The translations under genes were made by a program, and so were the position numbers. Of a stretch of DNA of 64,000 nt, positions 55,552-64,000 are shown piece by piece (within the stretch, counting starts at the first letter, position 1; every line of letters starts with the position of its first letter). This stretch comes from Pantoea vagans (GTDB taxonomy: Bacteria > Pseudomonadota > Gammaproteobacteria > Enterobacterales > Enterobacteriaceae), in the NCBI RefSeq assembly GCF_004792415.1, contig NZ_CP038854.1:1-64000 (forward strand), in the 5' to 3' direction. The notes below the pieces were generated by a model. That model did no database searches and was not told the origin of the DNA. It was given only the letters and a program-made list of their open reading frames with translations.

Positions 55552-56232
55552 ATGAAAATTTTAATGGTTTTGACCTCGCATGATGAGTTGGGTACCACCG
55601 GCAAGAAGACGGGTTTCTGGCTTGAAGAGCTTGCCGCACCTTACTATGCATTCCTGGATGCGGGCGCTGAGATTACTCTGGCTTCACCGAAGGGTGGACA
55701 GCCGCCACTCGATCCAAAAAGTGATGAACCTGATTCTCAGACTGATGAGACACGCCGCTTCCATGCTGACTCTGCTGCTCAGACCGCGCTGGCCTCGACC
55801 GTAAGGCTTGATACGGTTAATCAGGAAACGTTTGATGCCGTGTTCTATCCTGGCGGCCATGGTCCGTTATGGGATCTGGCTAACGACAAACACTCCATTT
55901 CGCTGATTGAGCAAACCCTGCAGGCTGGCAAGCCGGTGGCACTGGTTTGTCATGCACCTGGTGTTCTGCGTGATGTGAAAAACGTTGATGGCACACCGCT
56001 GGTGAAAGGCAAGAAAGTAACCGGGTTTACTAATAGCGAAGAAGAGGGCGTTGGCCTGACTGACGTCGTGCCTTTCCTGGTGGAAGATGTGCTGAAACAG
56101 AATGGCGGTCTTTACTCACGCGGTGATGACTGGCAATCCTACACTGTGCAGGACGGCTTGCTGATTACCGGACAGAACCCAGGTTCGTCGGCTGAGACCG
56201 CGAAAGTCTTACTTTCAAGTCTGGCGAGTTAA
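55552..56232 (+). CDS. DJ-1/PfpI-type protein (Hsp31-like)
   Basis: 226 residues of the type 1 glutamine amidotransferase/DJ-1/PfpI superfamily. The nucleophile elbow is ALVCHAPGVL with Cys133 and His134; an acidic residue partner is likely Glu25 in GFWLEELA; YPGGHGPLWD is near 99-108. The length and pattern match Hsp31/YajL-like chaperone or glyoxalase III enzymes that detoxify methylglyoxal. It is divergent from a LysR gene and ends at a clear terminator. Confidence 0.85.
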   Translation: MKILMVLTSHDELGTTGKKTGFWLEELAAPYYAFLDAGAEITLASPKGGQPPLDPKSDEPDSQTDETRRFHADSAAQTALASTVRLDTVNQETFDAVFYPGGHGPLWDLANDKHSISLIEQTLQAGKPVALVCHAPGVLRDVKNVDGTPLVKGKKVTGFTNSEEEGVGLTDVVPFLVEDVLKQNGGLYSRGDDWQSYTVQDGLLITGQNPGSSAETAKVLLSSLAS

Positions 56233-56257
56233 TGCGTCTGTAGCTAAGACGTTTCGA

Positions 56258-56281
56258 AAGGTGCCCCAAGGCGCCTTTTTT
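56258..56281 (+). terminator. terminator after the DJ-1/PfpI gene
   Basis: AAGGTGCC pairs with GGCGCCTT (one G-U) around CCAA and is followed by TTTTTTG: a strong intrinsic terminator. Confidence 0.9.
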
Positions 56282-56449
56282 GTTGCTGAACTCAAGGCAC
56301 AGTGCAGATAGTTACCTGATGAATTATTCAGATCAAATATATTAGGACTAAATTTAAATTGATGCCAACAATTACAGCGCTGGATTTCTCTTATTAACGC
56401 TTAGCTGAGTAAGTCTACTGAAAATATAAACATGTCTTTAAAAACAGTG

Positions 56450-56477
56450 TTGACATCGTTTATCAGATACGTAAAGT
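56450..56477 (+). promoter_or_regulatory. promoter of the predicted long RNA
   Basis: TTGACA (56450-56455) is a perfect -35; TAAAGT (56472-56477) after 16 bp is a plausible -10. The start would be near 56484, exactly where the first stem-loop of the following RNA begins (56485). Confidence 0.6.
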
Positions 56478-56483
56478 AAGTCA

Positions 56484-57013
56484 CATCAGCGGCGTGAAGT
56501 TGCCCTGATACACCAAAAAAATCCCTGGTGTTAGCGTTAATGGTGTCGACAATTTGTAAATATAAGTTGCCGATGGTTCTGTTAAACGAAGTTGTTATTA
56601 ATCGTACATAAGTTAATGACGACGCTGTTAGATGGAGTCTGAGTAAATCTTCGAGAAGTAAGTAGTATCGCGTCGCGATGATGTAAGGCCTCGTAGTTCT
56701 GAACGTTACTTTACGACAGGATACGATTGCGGTTTAAACGTCGTAATGAAAGTAAGGCAACGCATCAAAGAGTATATATCGCGATGGGGGTGTACAGATT
56801 TATACGGGCCTGACCTGTCTTTGTCTCCTGAAAGACTATCAGGTGGTTGAAACCGCTAATAATAATGACATTTCATTATTGTGATCATTATTATCCGCAG
56901 GATCTGTTCATAAATAGCAGTATCGAAGCAGTACCTATCAATTAAGTTAGTTAATGTTTAATGTTAAATCTGTAGTACCTTAAAAGCCCTGACTATTTCA
57001 GTCAGGGCTTTTA
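56484..57013 (+). ncRNA. candidate structured RNA of about 530 nt
   Basis: No reading frame of 60 codons is open on either strand between 56233 and 57282, TAA is very common, and a promoter and a strong terminator bound the segment. Well-paired stems occur in series: ATCAG-c-GGC/GCC-CTGAT (56485-56509), ACACCA/TGGTGT (56510-56531), ATCG/CGAT (56667-56679), CCT-CGT-AGT/ACT-tt-ACG-ac-AGG (56689-56720), TACGA/TCGTA (56722-56745), CCTGA + GTCTTT/AAAGAC + TCAGG (56809-56843) and ATAATAATGA/TCATTATTAT (56859-56894). AAGTAAG occurs at 56656 and 56750 (and at 56474 in the promoter). It is not RNase P, tmRNA, 6S or CsrB-like (few GGA motifs). I recognise no known family. Structure is by eye, not covariation-tested. 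Confidence 0.5.
56982..57012 (+). terminator. terminator of the predicted long RNA
   Basis: AAAAGCCCTGACT and AGTCAGGGCTTTT form a perfect 13-bp stem around ATTTC: a strong intrinsic terminator. It could also work on the minus strand, as it is symmetric. Confidence 0.92.
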
Positions 57014-57889
57014 TCATTTAAGCGTCTCTCTCAGCTTTTGCGGGTGTGTCATTACTGATCGTCATTTCCGAATTCTTTCTCATTAGTCACTCTTTGCCGC
57101 ATTCATGCATGCTTTAATACTCTTCAGTTTGCACATCCTCTTCATCGCTTCGCATCAAGATTTAATGCCCTGCTAAGAGTATTCACAAGGTGTGGCTATA
57201 GCGTTGTCATCAGGAGTAACTGCTGGCATTTACCCTGCGCAAAACCTTCAGAACTGAGTTCAGCAATGAACATCACATCGATTGATAGCAAGACATATTA
57301 ACCATACGCCAGAGCAGGTGCAGCCGCTCCAGCGCAAGCCGCTCTTTGACGTATGCCGTCAAGAGCTGATCAGGAAAAACTACAAATCATTAACAAATTT
57401 AATGGCTATGTCAGTATTGTTTAAGCCTTCGCCAGCAAAGGTCAGCTTAAGCAAAAGATGCCAATCGCATTTTTTGTTGATGCTGAACTCCACGAATAAA
57501 ATCTTCTTACTGCTCGTGTCTGAAACATTTGCATGACAAGCGCTGATGCGGCCTGCCGCCCATCTCTTAGGAAACTTCTTATAAATCAGATCGGTGCCAG
57601 GTTTTTATGTGCCGAACTCTGTGAAATAAATATTTACATTTTAACATTTCCATTAGGTGACCCACTATTTTTAAACTCGCGCCATGGGTGTTTATCTGAA
57701 AGTTCTTCTTTGGATTTATGCTCCTACACCGCGTCATATCGCCAGTAAATGGAATGTACTCGCTTCTGACCCCGGTTCTGCTCATCACTCAATGTTTAAG
57801 AGCAGAAATGTTTCATGGCAGGGTAAGCCGTTTTCAACATTTCCCACTGGCAGTGACGGTATCTGGTACTTCTGAATACAGAGATAGCT
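57014..57889. other. gene-free region before the T6SS operon
   Basis: About 875 bp, moderately AT-rich. Short frames (for example 57282-57536, 84 codons) have no recognisable domain, signal peptide or RBS, and I do not call them. The tssB promoter is presumably near 57600-57880; no operator was recognised. Confidence 0.45.
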
Positions 57890-58387
57890 ATGTCCAGTTC
57901 CTATCAGTCCGAGATCCCCAAAGCCCGCGTTAATATCCAGCTCAGCGTCCACACCGGTGGCGCGCAGAAAAAAGTCGAACTGCCGCTCAAGATGGTCGTG
58001 GCTGGTGACTACAGCAACGGCAGAGAACAGCGTCCGCTTTCCGAACGTGAAAAGATCAACGTCAATAAAAACAATTTCGACAGTGTACTTGCCGATTTTG
58101 CGCCTGCCATCAGCCTGTCGGTGGCCAACACCCTGGCGGGAGACGGCTCCGAAGAGGGTGTCAGCCTCCGTTTCCGCGAGATGAAAGATTTCGAACCGGA
58201 GCAGGTCGCCCGTCAGATCCCTCAGCTTAAAGCGATGCTGGCCATGCGCAGCCTGCTGCGCGACCTCAAGGCTAACCTGCTCGACAACATCACCTTCCGT
58301 AAAGAGCTGGAAAAAATCCTGCTCGACCCAGCGCTCAGCGCTGAGCTCAGAGCCGAACTGGCCTCTCTGACCCCTGAACAGCCGTAA
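57890..58387 (+). CDS. tssB: T6SS contractile sheath small subunit TssB
   Basis: 165 residues of the TssB/VipA/ImpB family: RVNIQLSVHTGGAQKKVELPLKMVVAGDY near 12-40, LSEREKINVNKNNFDSVLADFAP near 50-72, and a helical C-terminus (LLDNITFRKELEKILLDP). Pairs with TssC to build the contractile sheath around the Hcp tube. First gene of the T6SS operon, with tssC 38 bp on. Confidence 0.95.
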   Translation: MSSSYQSEIPKARVNIQLSVHTGGAQKKVELPLKMVVAGDYSNGREQRPLSEREKINVNKNNFDSVLADFAPAISLSVANTLAGDGSEEGVSLRFREMKDFEPEQVARQIPQLKAMLAMRSLLRDLKANLLDNITFRKELEKILLDPALSAELRAELASLTPEQP

Positions 58388-58425
58388 CGGCCGCAAAAAT
58401 TTAACGGATTAACTGAGGAATGCTG

Positions 58426-59967
58426 ATGTCTGTACAAAATCACACTGCCACGGGTGGTGAAAGCGTGGTGCTGGACCGCCCCGAAGCTGGCGGCGTTTAT
58501 GCGTCGCTGTTTGAGAAAATCAATCTGAGCCCGGTTTCATCTCTGAGCGCGCTGGAGAACTGGCAGGACAGCCAGGCAATGTCCGACGCTAGCGCTGACG
58601 AGCGTCTCACCGCGGGTATGAAAGTGTTTCTGGAGTGCCTGAGCCACGCGGGCGCGAAGGTCGAAAAGCTGGATAAGACGCTGATCGACCATCATATTGC
58701 GGAGCTTGACTATCAAATCAGTCGCCAGTTGGACGCGGTGATGCACCACCAGACGTTTCAGCAGGTGGAGTCGCTGTGGCGTGGCCTGAAGTCGCTGGTC
58801 GACAAAACCGATTTTCGGCAGAACGTCAAAATCGAGTTGCTGGATCTCTCCAAGGATGACCTGCGACAGGATTTCGAGGATGCACCGGAGATCATCCAGA
58901 GTGGTCTCTACAAACATACCTACATTGATGAATATGACACTCCCGGAGGCGAGCCGGTTGCTGCGCTGATCTCTTCTTATGAGTTTGACGCCTCTGCACA
59001 GGATGTGGCGCTGCTGCGCAACATTGCAAAAGTCTCTGCGGCTGCTCATATGCCGTTTATTGGCTCAGCAGGCCCGAAATTCTTCCTTAAAGAGACCATG
59101 GAAGAGGTGGCCGCAATCAAAGACATCGGCAACTACTTTGACCGTGCTGAATACATCAAATGGAAGTCGTTCCGCGAAACCGATGACTCACGCTATATCG
59201 GTCTGGTCATGCCGCGCGTGCTGGGCCGCCTGCCGTATGGTCCTGACACCGTTCCGGTACGCAGTTTTAATTATGTTGAAGAGGTAAAAGGCCCGGATCA
59301 CGATAAATACCTGTGGACCAGCGCCTCGTTTGCTTTTGCCGCCAACATGGTGCGCAGCTTTATCAATAACGGCTGGTGTGTGCAGATTCGCGGCCCGCAG
59401 GCGGGCGGTGCGGTGCAGGATTTGCCAATCCACCTCTATGACCTGGGAACCGGCAATCAGGTGAAAATCCCGAGTGAGGTGATGATCCCGGAAACCCGCG
59501 AGTTCGAATTTGCCAATCTGGGTTTCATCCCGCTCTCTTATTACAAGAATCGGGATTACGCCTGTTTCTTCTCGGCAAACTCTACCCAGAAACCGACGCT
59601 GTATGACACCGCAGATGCCACAGCAAACAGCCGCATCAATGCGCGCCTGCCATACATTTTCCTGCTGTCGCGCATTGCTCACTATCTGAAGCTTATCCAG
59701 CGCGAAAACATCGGTACCACGAAGGACCGTCGCCTGCTGGAACTGGAGCTGAACACCTGGGTGCGGAGTCTGGTCACGGAGATGACCGATCCCGGTGATG
59801 AGCTGCAGGCGTCGCACCCGCTGCGCGATGCAAAAGTCATGGTTGAGGATATTGAAGATAACCCGGGCTTCTTCCGCGTGCGGCTCTATGCGGTACCGCA
59901 TTTCCAGGTAGAAGGCATGGACGTCAATCTGTCACTGGTTTCTCAGATGCCGAAGGCGAAATCGTAA
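58426..59967 (+). CDS. tssC: T6SS contractile sheath large subunit TssC
   Basis: 513 residues from ATG 58426 (GAGGA six bases upstream; an ATG at 58420 is in frame but touches the RBS). TssC/VipB/ImpC type: LDYQISRQLDAVMHHQTFQQVESLWRGLK, PFIGSAGPKFFLKETMEE, FRETDDSRYIGLVMPRVLGRLPYG, then the C-terminal NPGFFRVRLYAVPHFQVEGMDVNLSLVS. It forms the bulk of the contractile sheath with TssB. Confidence 0.96.
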   Translation: MSVQNHTATGGESVVLDRPEAGGVYASLFEKINLSPVSSLSALENWQDSQAMSDASADERLTAGMKVFLECLSHAGAKVEKLDKTLIDHHIAELDYQISRQLDAVMHHQTFQQVESLWRGLKSLVDKTDFRQNVKIELLDLSKDDLRQDFEDAPEIIQSGLYKHTYIDEYDTPGGEPVAALISSYEFDASAQDVALLRNIAKVSAAAHMPFIGSAGPKFFLKETMEEVAAIKDIGNYFDRAEYIKWKSFRETDDSRYIGLVMPRVLGRLPYGPDTVPVRSFNYVEEVKGPDHDKYLWTSASFAFAANMVRSFINNGWCVQIRGPQAGGAVQDLPIHLYDLGTGNQVKIPSEVMIPETREFEFANLGFIPLSYYKNRDYACFFSANSTQKPTLYDTADATANSRINARLPYIFLLSRIAHYLKLIQRENIGTTKDRRLLELELNTWVRSLVTEMTDPGDELQASHPLRDAKVMVEDIEDNPGFFRVRLYAVPHFQVEGMDVNLSLVSQMPKAKS

Positions 59968-59983
59968 CTCAGGCAGGAAGCCG

Positions 59984-61324
59984 ATGAAAACGGAACAACC
60001 GCTTTGGGGTCGGGGCGTGATGGTCTCGCCCCAGCATTTTCAACAGCAGGCTGCTTATGCAGCCTGGTCTGCTGAGTCTATTGCACAGCTAAGCCTTAAT
60101 CATCCCTGGGGAGTGATTAAGGCGACGTTTGAACCTGAGATGCTCAGGCTCGGGCGTCTGCAGGCTCATCACCTGCATCTCCGGTTTCAGGATGGTGTGC
60201 TGATCGATACTGATAATGCTGACAGCTTGCCCGCTGCACTGTCACTGCAGGATCGGACGGGCATCACAGGCGTCGTTCTGGCATTGCCGCTGTTACGCGC
60301 CAACGGCGGTAATTGTCTGAGCCCCGATGAAGTCGCCGATCGTCCGGTGCGCTTTCGTCAGCGCTGGCATGACGTTCGTAACGCATTTGGTGAAGATAGC
60401 CGTCAGATAGCGGTCATGCAGCCGGAATTGTCGCTGCGCTTTGCCGATCAGGACAACAGTGACTATCTCACCTGCCCGGTTGCACGTCTGCTGCAGGACT
60501 CGCAGGGTAACTGGATGCTGGATGAAACCTTTCTGCCTCCGTTACTGAGAGTTGAAAGCAGCCGCTGGCTGTTGACGCAGCTTGAGCAGTTAATGATCCA
60601 GCTTCGCGCCCGACTTTTTCGTCTGATGGCTATGCGTCGTGAAAGCAATGAAAGAATGGCCGATTTTGCCGTGGCAGATGTCTCTCTGTTCTGGTTACTC
60701 AACGCGCTGAACAGTGCAGAACCTGTGCTCGGCCAGTTTCTGCGTTTTCCACAAAGCCCGGCAGAACGCCTTTATCCTGAACTGGCACGGCTGGCTGGCT
60801 CTCTTCTGACCTTCTCTCTGGAACATCAGGTCAGCGCCATTCCGGTTTATCAGCATGCGCAGCTGAACGCCGTTTTTCCACCGCTGTTCGATCTGCTGAC
60901 CGAGCTGCTGGAAGCGAGTCTGCCGTCCCGCGTAGTGCCTGTTGAACTCACCCATGATAAGCGGCTACGCCAGTGGCAGGCCCGGCTGCAGGATCCTCGT
61001 CTGCGTGAAGGGGCGGACTATTACCTCTCTGTACGCTCGCCAATTCCTGCTGCACAGCTTCAGGAGCAGTTCCCGCTGCAGTGCAAAGTCGGCAGTCCCG
61101 AATTTGTAACCAGTCTGGTGAACACCTCACGCCAGGGTATCCCACTCCGGGCGCTTCGTCATGTTCCGGCGGCAATCCCATTGCGACTTGAAAACCAGTA
61201 CTTCTCGCTCGACCTGTCCCATCCGGCGGCGCAGGAGATGCTGGAGAGCGGCAGTTGCATGTTTTATACCCCAGGCATGCTAGGCGAACCCGAGCTTGAA
61301 CTTTATGCGGTACTGCGAACATGA
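59984..61324 (+). CDS. tssK: T6SS baseplate protein TssK
   Basis: 446 residues of the TssK/ImpJ/VasE family. The N-terminus is GRGVMVSPQHFQQQAAYAAW near 10-29 and conserved core phrases include PLRALRHVPAAIPLRLENQYFSLD near 389-412. TssK links the baseplate to the membrane complex TssJLM through TssL. It follows tssC by 16 bp and overlaps tssL by ATGA. Confidence 0.94.
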   Translation: MKTEQPLWGRGVMVSPQHFQQQAAYAAWSAESIAQLSLNHPWGVIKATFEPEMLRLGRLQAHHLHLRFQDGVLIDTDNADSLPAALSLQDRTGITGVVLALPLLRANGGNCLSPDEVADRPVRFRQRWHDVRNAFGEDSRQIAVMQPELSLRFADQDNSDYLTCPVARLLQDSQGNWMLDETFLPPLLRVESSRWLLTQLEQLMIQLRARLFRLMAMRRESNERMADFAVADVSLFWLLNALNSAEPVLGQFLRFPQSPAERLYPELARLAGSLLTFSLEHQVSAIPVYQHAQLNAVFPPLFDLLTELLEASLPSRVVPVELTHDKRLRQWQARLQDPRLREGADYYLSVRSPIPAAQLQEQFPLQCKVGSPEFVTSLVNTSRQGIPLRALRHVPAAIPLRLENQYFSLDLSHPAAQEMLESGSCMFYTPGMLGEPELELYAVLRT

Positions 61325-62013
61325 GTAACCAAAACAAACACGGCGCTGCCGCCGCTATCGATATCGATGCTTTGCTGCAGAACACCTGGCTGCAGGTTAT
61401 CAGCCTGCGCCATGGTCCACAGTTTCAGGAGGGCGAAGGGCGAGCGTTATGGGATCGCTGCGTAACGGATGTTGAACGGGTACAGCAGGCATTAAAAGCA
61501 GCCATGCTGGATGAGGAAAACTGCCGGCATATTCTCACCGCCCAATGCGCATTGCTTGATGAAGCCGTGAAAGGTCGCGGAGTACAGGATGATGCCTGTG
61601 TTCAGTGGTACGACATCCCATTGCAGGGGCATTTTCTCGGCACCATGGATGCCGGTGACACCCTGTGTGAACGGATGCAGCGCGTGCTGCACGAACCTGC
61701 ACCGAACCGCGCTGTGCTGACCTGTTTTCATCGCGTCATGATGCTGGGCTTTCTCGGACATTTTCGCGCAGTAAATGATGCCGAGCGTCAGAAGCTGGTG
61801 AAGGCACTTAGCGATCAGGTTCCTCCGTTCAGTACACCGCAGGCAACGCCGATTCTGGCGGAAAGTACGGCGGGTCCTGCACTTTTTGGCTGGCTATCTT
61901 CCTGGCCCGCACGCATCGCTCTGAGTGCTATCGTGGTGGTAGCGCTGTGGTGGGGATTAAACAGCTGGCTGGATCAACTGCTGGTGACGCTGCTGCCTGG
62001 AGTAACGAAATGA
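61321..62013 (+). CDS. tssL: T6SS membrane-complex protein TssL (DotU type)
   Basis: 230 residues of the DotU/IcmH-type TssL: an N-terminal cytoplasmic helical domain (DALLQNTWLQVISLRHGPQFQEGEG near 17-41, LLDEAVKGRG near 77-86) and a single C-terminal transmembrane helix (ALSAIVVVALWWGLNSW near 195-218). No C-terminal peptidoglycan-binding extension; that function is on the next gene. It overlaps both neighbours by ATGA. Confidence 0.92.
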   Translation: MSNQNKHGAAAAIDIDALLQNTWLQVISLRHGPQFQEGEGRALWDRCVTDVERVQQALKAAMLDEENCRHILTAQCALLDEAVKGRGVQDDACVQWYDIPLQGHFLGTMDAGDTLCERMQRVLHEPAPNRAVLTCFHRVMMLGFLGHFRAVNDAERQKLVKALSDQVPPFSTPQATPILAESTAGPALFGWLSSWPARIALSAIVVVALWWGLNSWLDQLLVTLLPGVTK

Positions 62014-63713
62014 GTCGTGCGCAACAGCGACTTCTGGCGTTGTGGGCAGCACTGCTGAGTGGGCTGGTCTGTCTCTGCTTTCTGTCTTTGTCGTGGCAGA
62101 TATCGGGACTTATTTTGCTGGCAGTCTGGGGAATCATTGCAGCAGTATGGACTGGATACCGCGTCACTCGCCATTCGGCGCGGGAAGTTGTTCCCGATTT
62201 TGGAAATTTACCGGAAACGACGTGGCGGCAGCCAGTCGTGCTGGTCTGCGGCGATCTGTCACAGCCGTGGCCAGAACAATCACAGGTTCTGACAGTCGCT
62301 CAGGGATGCTGGATCCGGGTAGAAGATCATCAGGATCTCGATCAGGTTGCGCGACAATTGCTGCTGCTGCGCCCGGACTGGGGGCGACAGCTTTCGGTGA
62401 TGATCAGCGTCTGTCCGCAGAAGCATACGGAAAATGAAGCACTGACCAGTCGTCTGATGTCTTTACGCTGGCAAATCAGCCAGCTGCGCAAACTCTCTGG
62501 TCACTCTGTTCCTGTCGTGCTGATGGGTATTGCCGGCAGCGCGATCCTGGATGATATGCTCTGGCAGGCCGCTATGCCAGGCGAGAGTATCAGCGTCTGG
62601 CGTGAGTCTGCCGCACCTGACGCTGTTGCCAGTTGGGTCACGACAGGTGGCGCGATGGCGATGCAGCAGCAGGTGCTGATGAACAGTCTGATGATCTGGT
62701 TTCATCACCACGTCAGAGCGATCTTTACAGATGACAACCCGGACATTCCCGCGGTTCTGCCTGTGGCGATGTTGTGGGGCATTGGGCCCCGGCTATCTGA
62801 TGGGCTTGCCTCATCCCTCTGGACCGACTGGCTGATCCGCCACACCGGTATGCAACGTGTTGCAGGCTGGCAGCCGGTGAACATCGACACTGCGGCCATC
62901 TCACCCCTGCCTGATTTCATTCTGCCTCTGTTGCCGCAAGGTCGGGGTCTGACACCCCGGGATCGCGCGTGGTGCTGTGCACTTGGCTTGTTCACCCTGG
63001 CCGCCGTGGCGGCTCTGCTGTGTAGCGGCTGGAACAACCGACAACTGCTGCAGCGTCTGAGCTTCGATATCGATCACTATGATCGCATCTCAATGGATAA
63101 CTACGCGCCGAAAGCCGATGCCCTTCAGGTTCTTCGTCAGGATGCTGCACAGCTTGATGAATGGGCGCGCAATGGTGAACCCGTCCGGATGAGTCTGGGA
63201 CTTTATCACGGCCATCGTCTGCGTCTGCCGGTGCTGGAGGCTATCCGTTCTTATATTCCACCGCCTCCGCCACCTGAACCCAAAAAGGTCGTTATACCGA
63301 AAATAGTCCGCCTCGACAGCCTGTCGCTGTTTGACTCCGGCAAAGCTGAGCTTAAGGCGGGCTCTACCAAAGTGCTGGTCAATGCACTGGTGGACATTAA
63401 AGCCCGGCCCGGCTGGCTGATTGTGGTCGCTGGTCACACCGACATCACCGGTAATGCGCAGCGCAACCAGCTGCTCTCACGCGAGCGCGCCGCGGCAGTC
63501 CGGGACTGGATGCGCGACACCGGTGACGTGCCGGAGAGCTGTTTTGCAGTGCAGGGTTATGGCGATAGCCGCCCTGTAGCGTCTAACGACACGCCGGAAG
63601 GCCGGGCACAGAACCGGCGTGTCGAAATCAGTCTGGTACCGCAGGCTGATGCCTGCCGTATGCCAGGTGCAGTACCCGCGTCACAGGATGACAGTGACGT
63701 TTCAACTCAATAA
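62010..63713 (+). CDS. T6SS-associated OmpA-domain inner-membrane protein
   Basis: 567 residues from ATG 62010, which overlaps the tssL stop. Two adjacent transmembrane helices lie near 9-50, a third near 335-355, then a proline-rich PPPPPPEPKKVV linker and a C-terminal OmpA/MotB-like peptidoglycan-binding domain (LFDSGKAELKAGS, VAGHTDITGNAQRNQLLSRERAAAVRDWM, GYGDSRPVASNDTPEGRAQNRRVEI). It anchors the T6SS membrane complex to the cell wall, a job fused to TssL in some systems. Confidence 0.88.
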   Translation: MSRAQQRLLALWAALLSGLVCLCFLSLSWQISGLILLAVWGIIAAVWTGYRVTRHSAREVVPDFGNLPETTWRQPVVLVCGDLSQPWPEQSQVLTVAQGCWIRVEDHQDLDQVARQLLLLRPDWGRQLSVMISVCPQKHTENEALTSRLMSLRWQISQLRKLSGHSVPVVLMGIAGSAILDDMLWQAAMPGESISVWRESAAPDAVASWVTTGGAMAMQQQVLMNSLMIWFHHHVRAIFTDDNPDIPAVLPVAMLWGIGPRLSDGLASSLWTDWLIRHTGMQRVAGWQPVNIDTAAISPLPDFILPLLPQGRGLTPRDRAWCCALGLFTLAAVAALLCSGWNNRQLLQRLSFDIDHYDRISMDNYAPKADALQVLRQDAAQLDEWARNGEPVRMSLGLYHGHRLRLPVLEAIRSYIPPPPPPEPKKVVIPKIVRLDSLSLFDSGKAELKAGSTKVLVNALVDIKARPGWLIVVAGHTDITGNAQRNQLLSRERAAAVRDWMRDTGDVPESCFAVQGYGDSRPVASNDTPEGRAQNRRVEISLVPQADACRMPGAVPASQDDSDVSTQ

Positions 63714-63728
63714 AAGGAGAAGTTCAAC

Positions 63729-64000
63729 ATGGCAATTCCGGTATATCTGTGGCTGAAAGACGATGGCGGTGCGGACATCAAAGGTTCCGTTGATGTTAAA
63801 GACCGCGAAGGCAGCATCGAAGTCGTGGCACAGGAGCACAAGCTCTACATCCCGACCGACAACAACACCGGCAAGCTGACCGGTACCCGCATTCACACCC
63901 CGTTCCTGTTCACCAAAGAGATCGACTCCTCAAGTCCGTATCTCTACAAGGCGGTGACCACTGGCCAGACCCTGAAATCGGCCGAATTTAAGTGGTACAG
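63729..64000 (+). CDS. hcp: T6SS tube protein Hcp (TssD), partial
   Basis: 90 residues before the window ends (ATG 63729, AGGAG upstream; no stop in the window). It begins MAIPVYLWLKDDGGADIKGS and continues GSIEVVAQEHKLYIPTDNNTGKLTGTRIHTPFLFTKEIDSSSPYLYKA, the Hcp1-type pattern. It forms the inner tube secreted through the sheath. The 3' half lies beyond the right edge. Confidence 0.94.
   Translation, partial: MAIPVYLWLKDDGGADIKGSVDVKDREGSIEVVAQEHKLYIPTDNNTGKLTGTRIHTPFLFTKEIDSSSPYLYKAVTTGQTLKSAEFKWY

Noticed and set aside
56484..57013. Long RNA as a group I/II intron, CsrB-type, tmRNA or RNase P RNA
   Set aside because: No intron domain V or core motifs, few GGA motifs, and no conserved core of the other families seen.
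57282..57536. 84-codon frame between the long RNA and tssB
   Set aside because: No RBS, domain or signal peptide; AT-rich sequence typical of random frames. A decayed gene cannot be excluded.
1..64000. Prophage, CRISPR array, intact insertion sequence or integron
   Set aside because: No integrase, transposase, phage structural gene or regularly spaced repeats were found.

Overview
The window looks like a chromosomal stretch of an enterobacterium of the Pantoea/Erwinia group (Erwiniaceae). This is inferred from gene content: sitABCD, RluF, GabT/GabP, DigH, an omptin protease, a GDSL autotransporter, a ycgZ-ymgA-ariR cluster, remnants of indole-acetic-acid genes and a type VI secretion locus. 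Coding regions are compact and moderately GC-rich. Several AT-rich intergenic stretches stand out. There is no prophage, CRISPR array or intact insertion sequence.

Layout. 0-8 kb: regulators (LysR, LacI, AraC), an SDR dehydrogenase and a family of very small YmgB/AriR-type proteins. Three of these (ycgZ, ymgA, ariR) keep the E. coli order; a second ymgA copy and a lone ymgB-like gene lie nearby. 8-16.5 kb: the manganese/iron transporter sitABCD behind two tandem MntR boxes, a chemotaxis receptor, a gap with tRNA-like fragments, an omptin protease and a lipoprotein. 17-22.6 kb: a molybdenum hydroxylase operon (paoABC-like) with its own MocA-type cytidylyltransferase and XdhC-type chaperone. 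22.5-26 kb: a Fur-box-controlled TonB receptor with a periplasmic binding protein. 26-39 kb: mixed metabolic and regulatory genes (RpiR, GDSL autotransporter, SfnG, RluF, PRISE-like SDR, LysR genes, a higBA toxin-antitoxin pair, a metallo-beta-lactamase-fold protein that has lost its metal ligands, a fimbrial-like orphan). 39.5-44 kb: gabT-gabP with a divergent GabR-type regulator. 44-48 kb: DigH, a nitroreductase, an MFS carrier and a YhcN-type stress protein.

48-51 kb holds a broken auxin locus. The 5' part of iaaM (tryptophan 2-monooxygenase) is joined out of frame to the 3' part of iaaH (indoleacetamide hydrolase) by a deletion, followed by an intact aromatic amino acid permease. Next come a DHA2-type MFS pump with an NTF2-like protein under a divergent LysR regulator that has a perfect 23-bp palindromic operator, then a LysR/DJ-1-PfpI pair.

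56.45-57.01 kb is the best candidate for something undescribed. It has no ORF of useful length, a TTGACA promoter, a series of well-paired stem-loops starting at the predicted transcription start, and a 13-bp terminator hairpin, consistent with a structured RNA of about 530 nt. After an apparently empty 0.9 kb, a type VI secretion operon starts (tssB, tssC, tssK, tssL, an OmpA-domain protein, hcp) and runs off the right end of the window.
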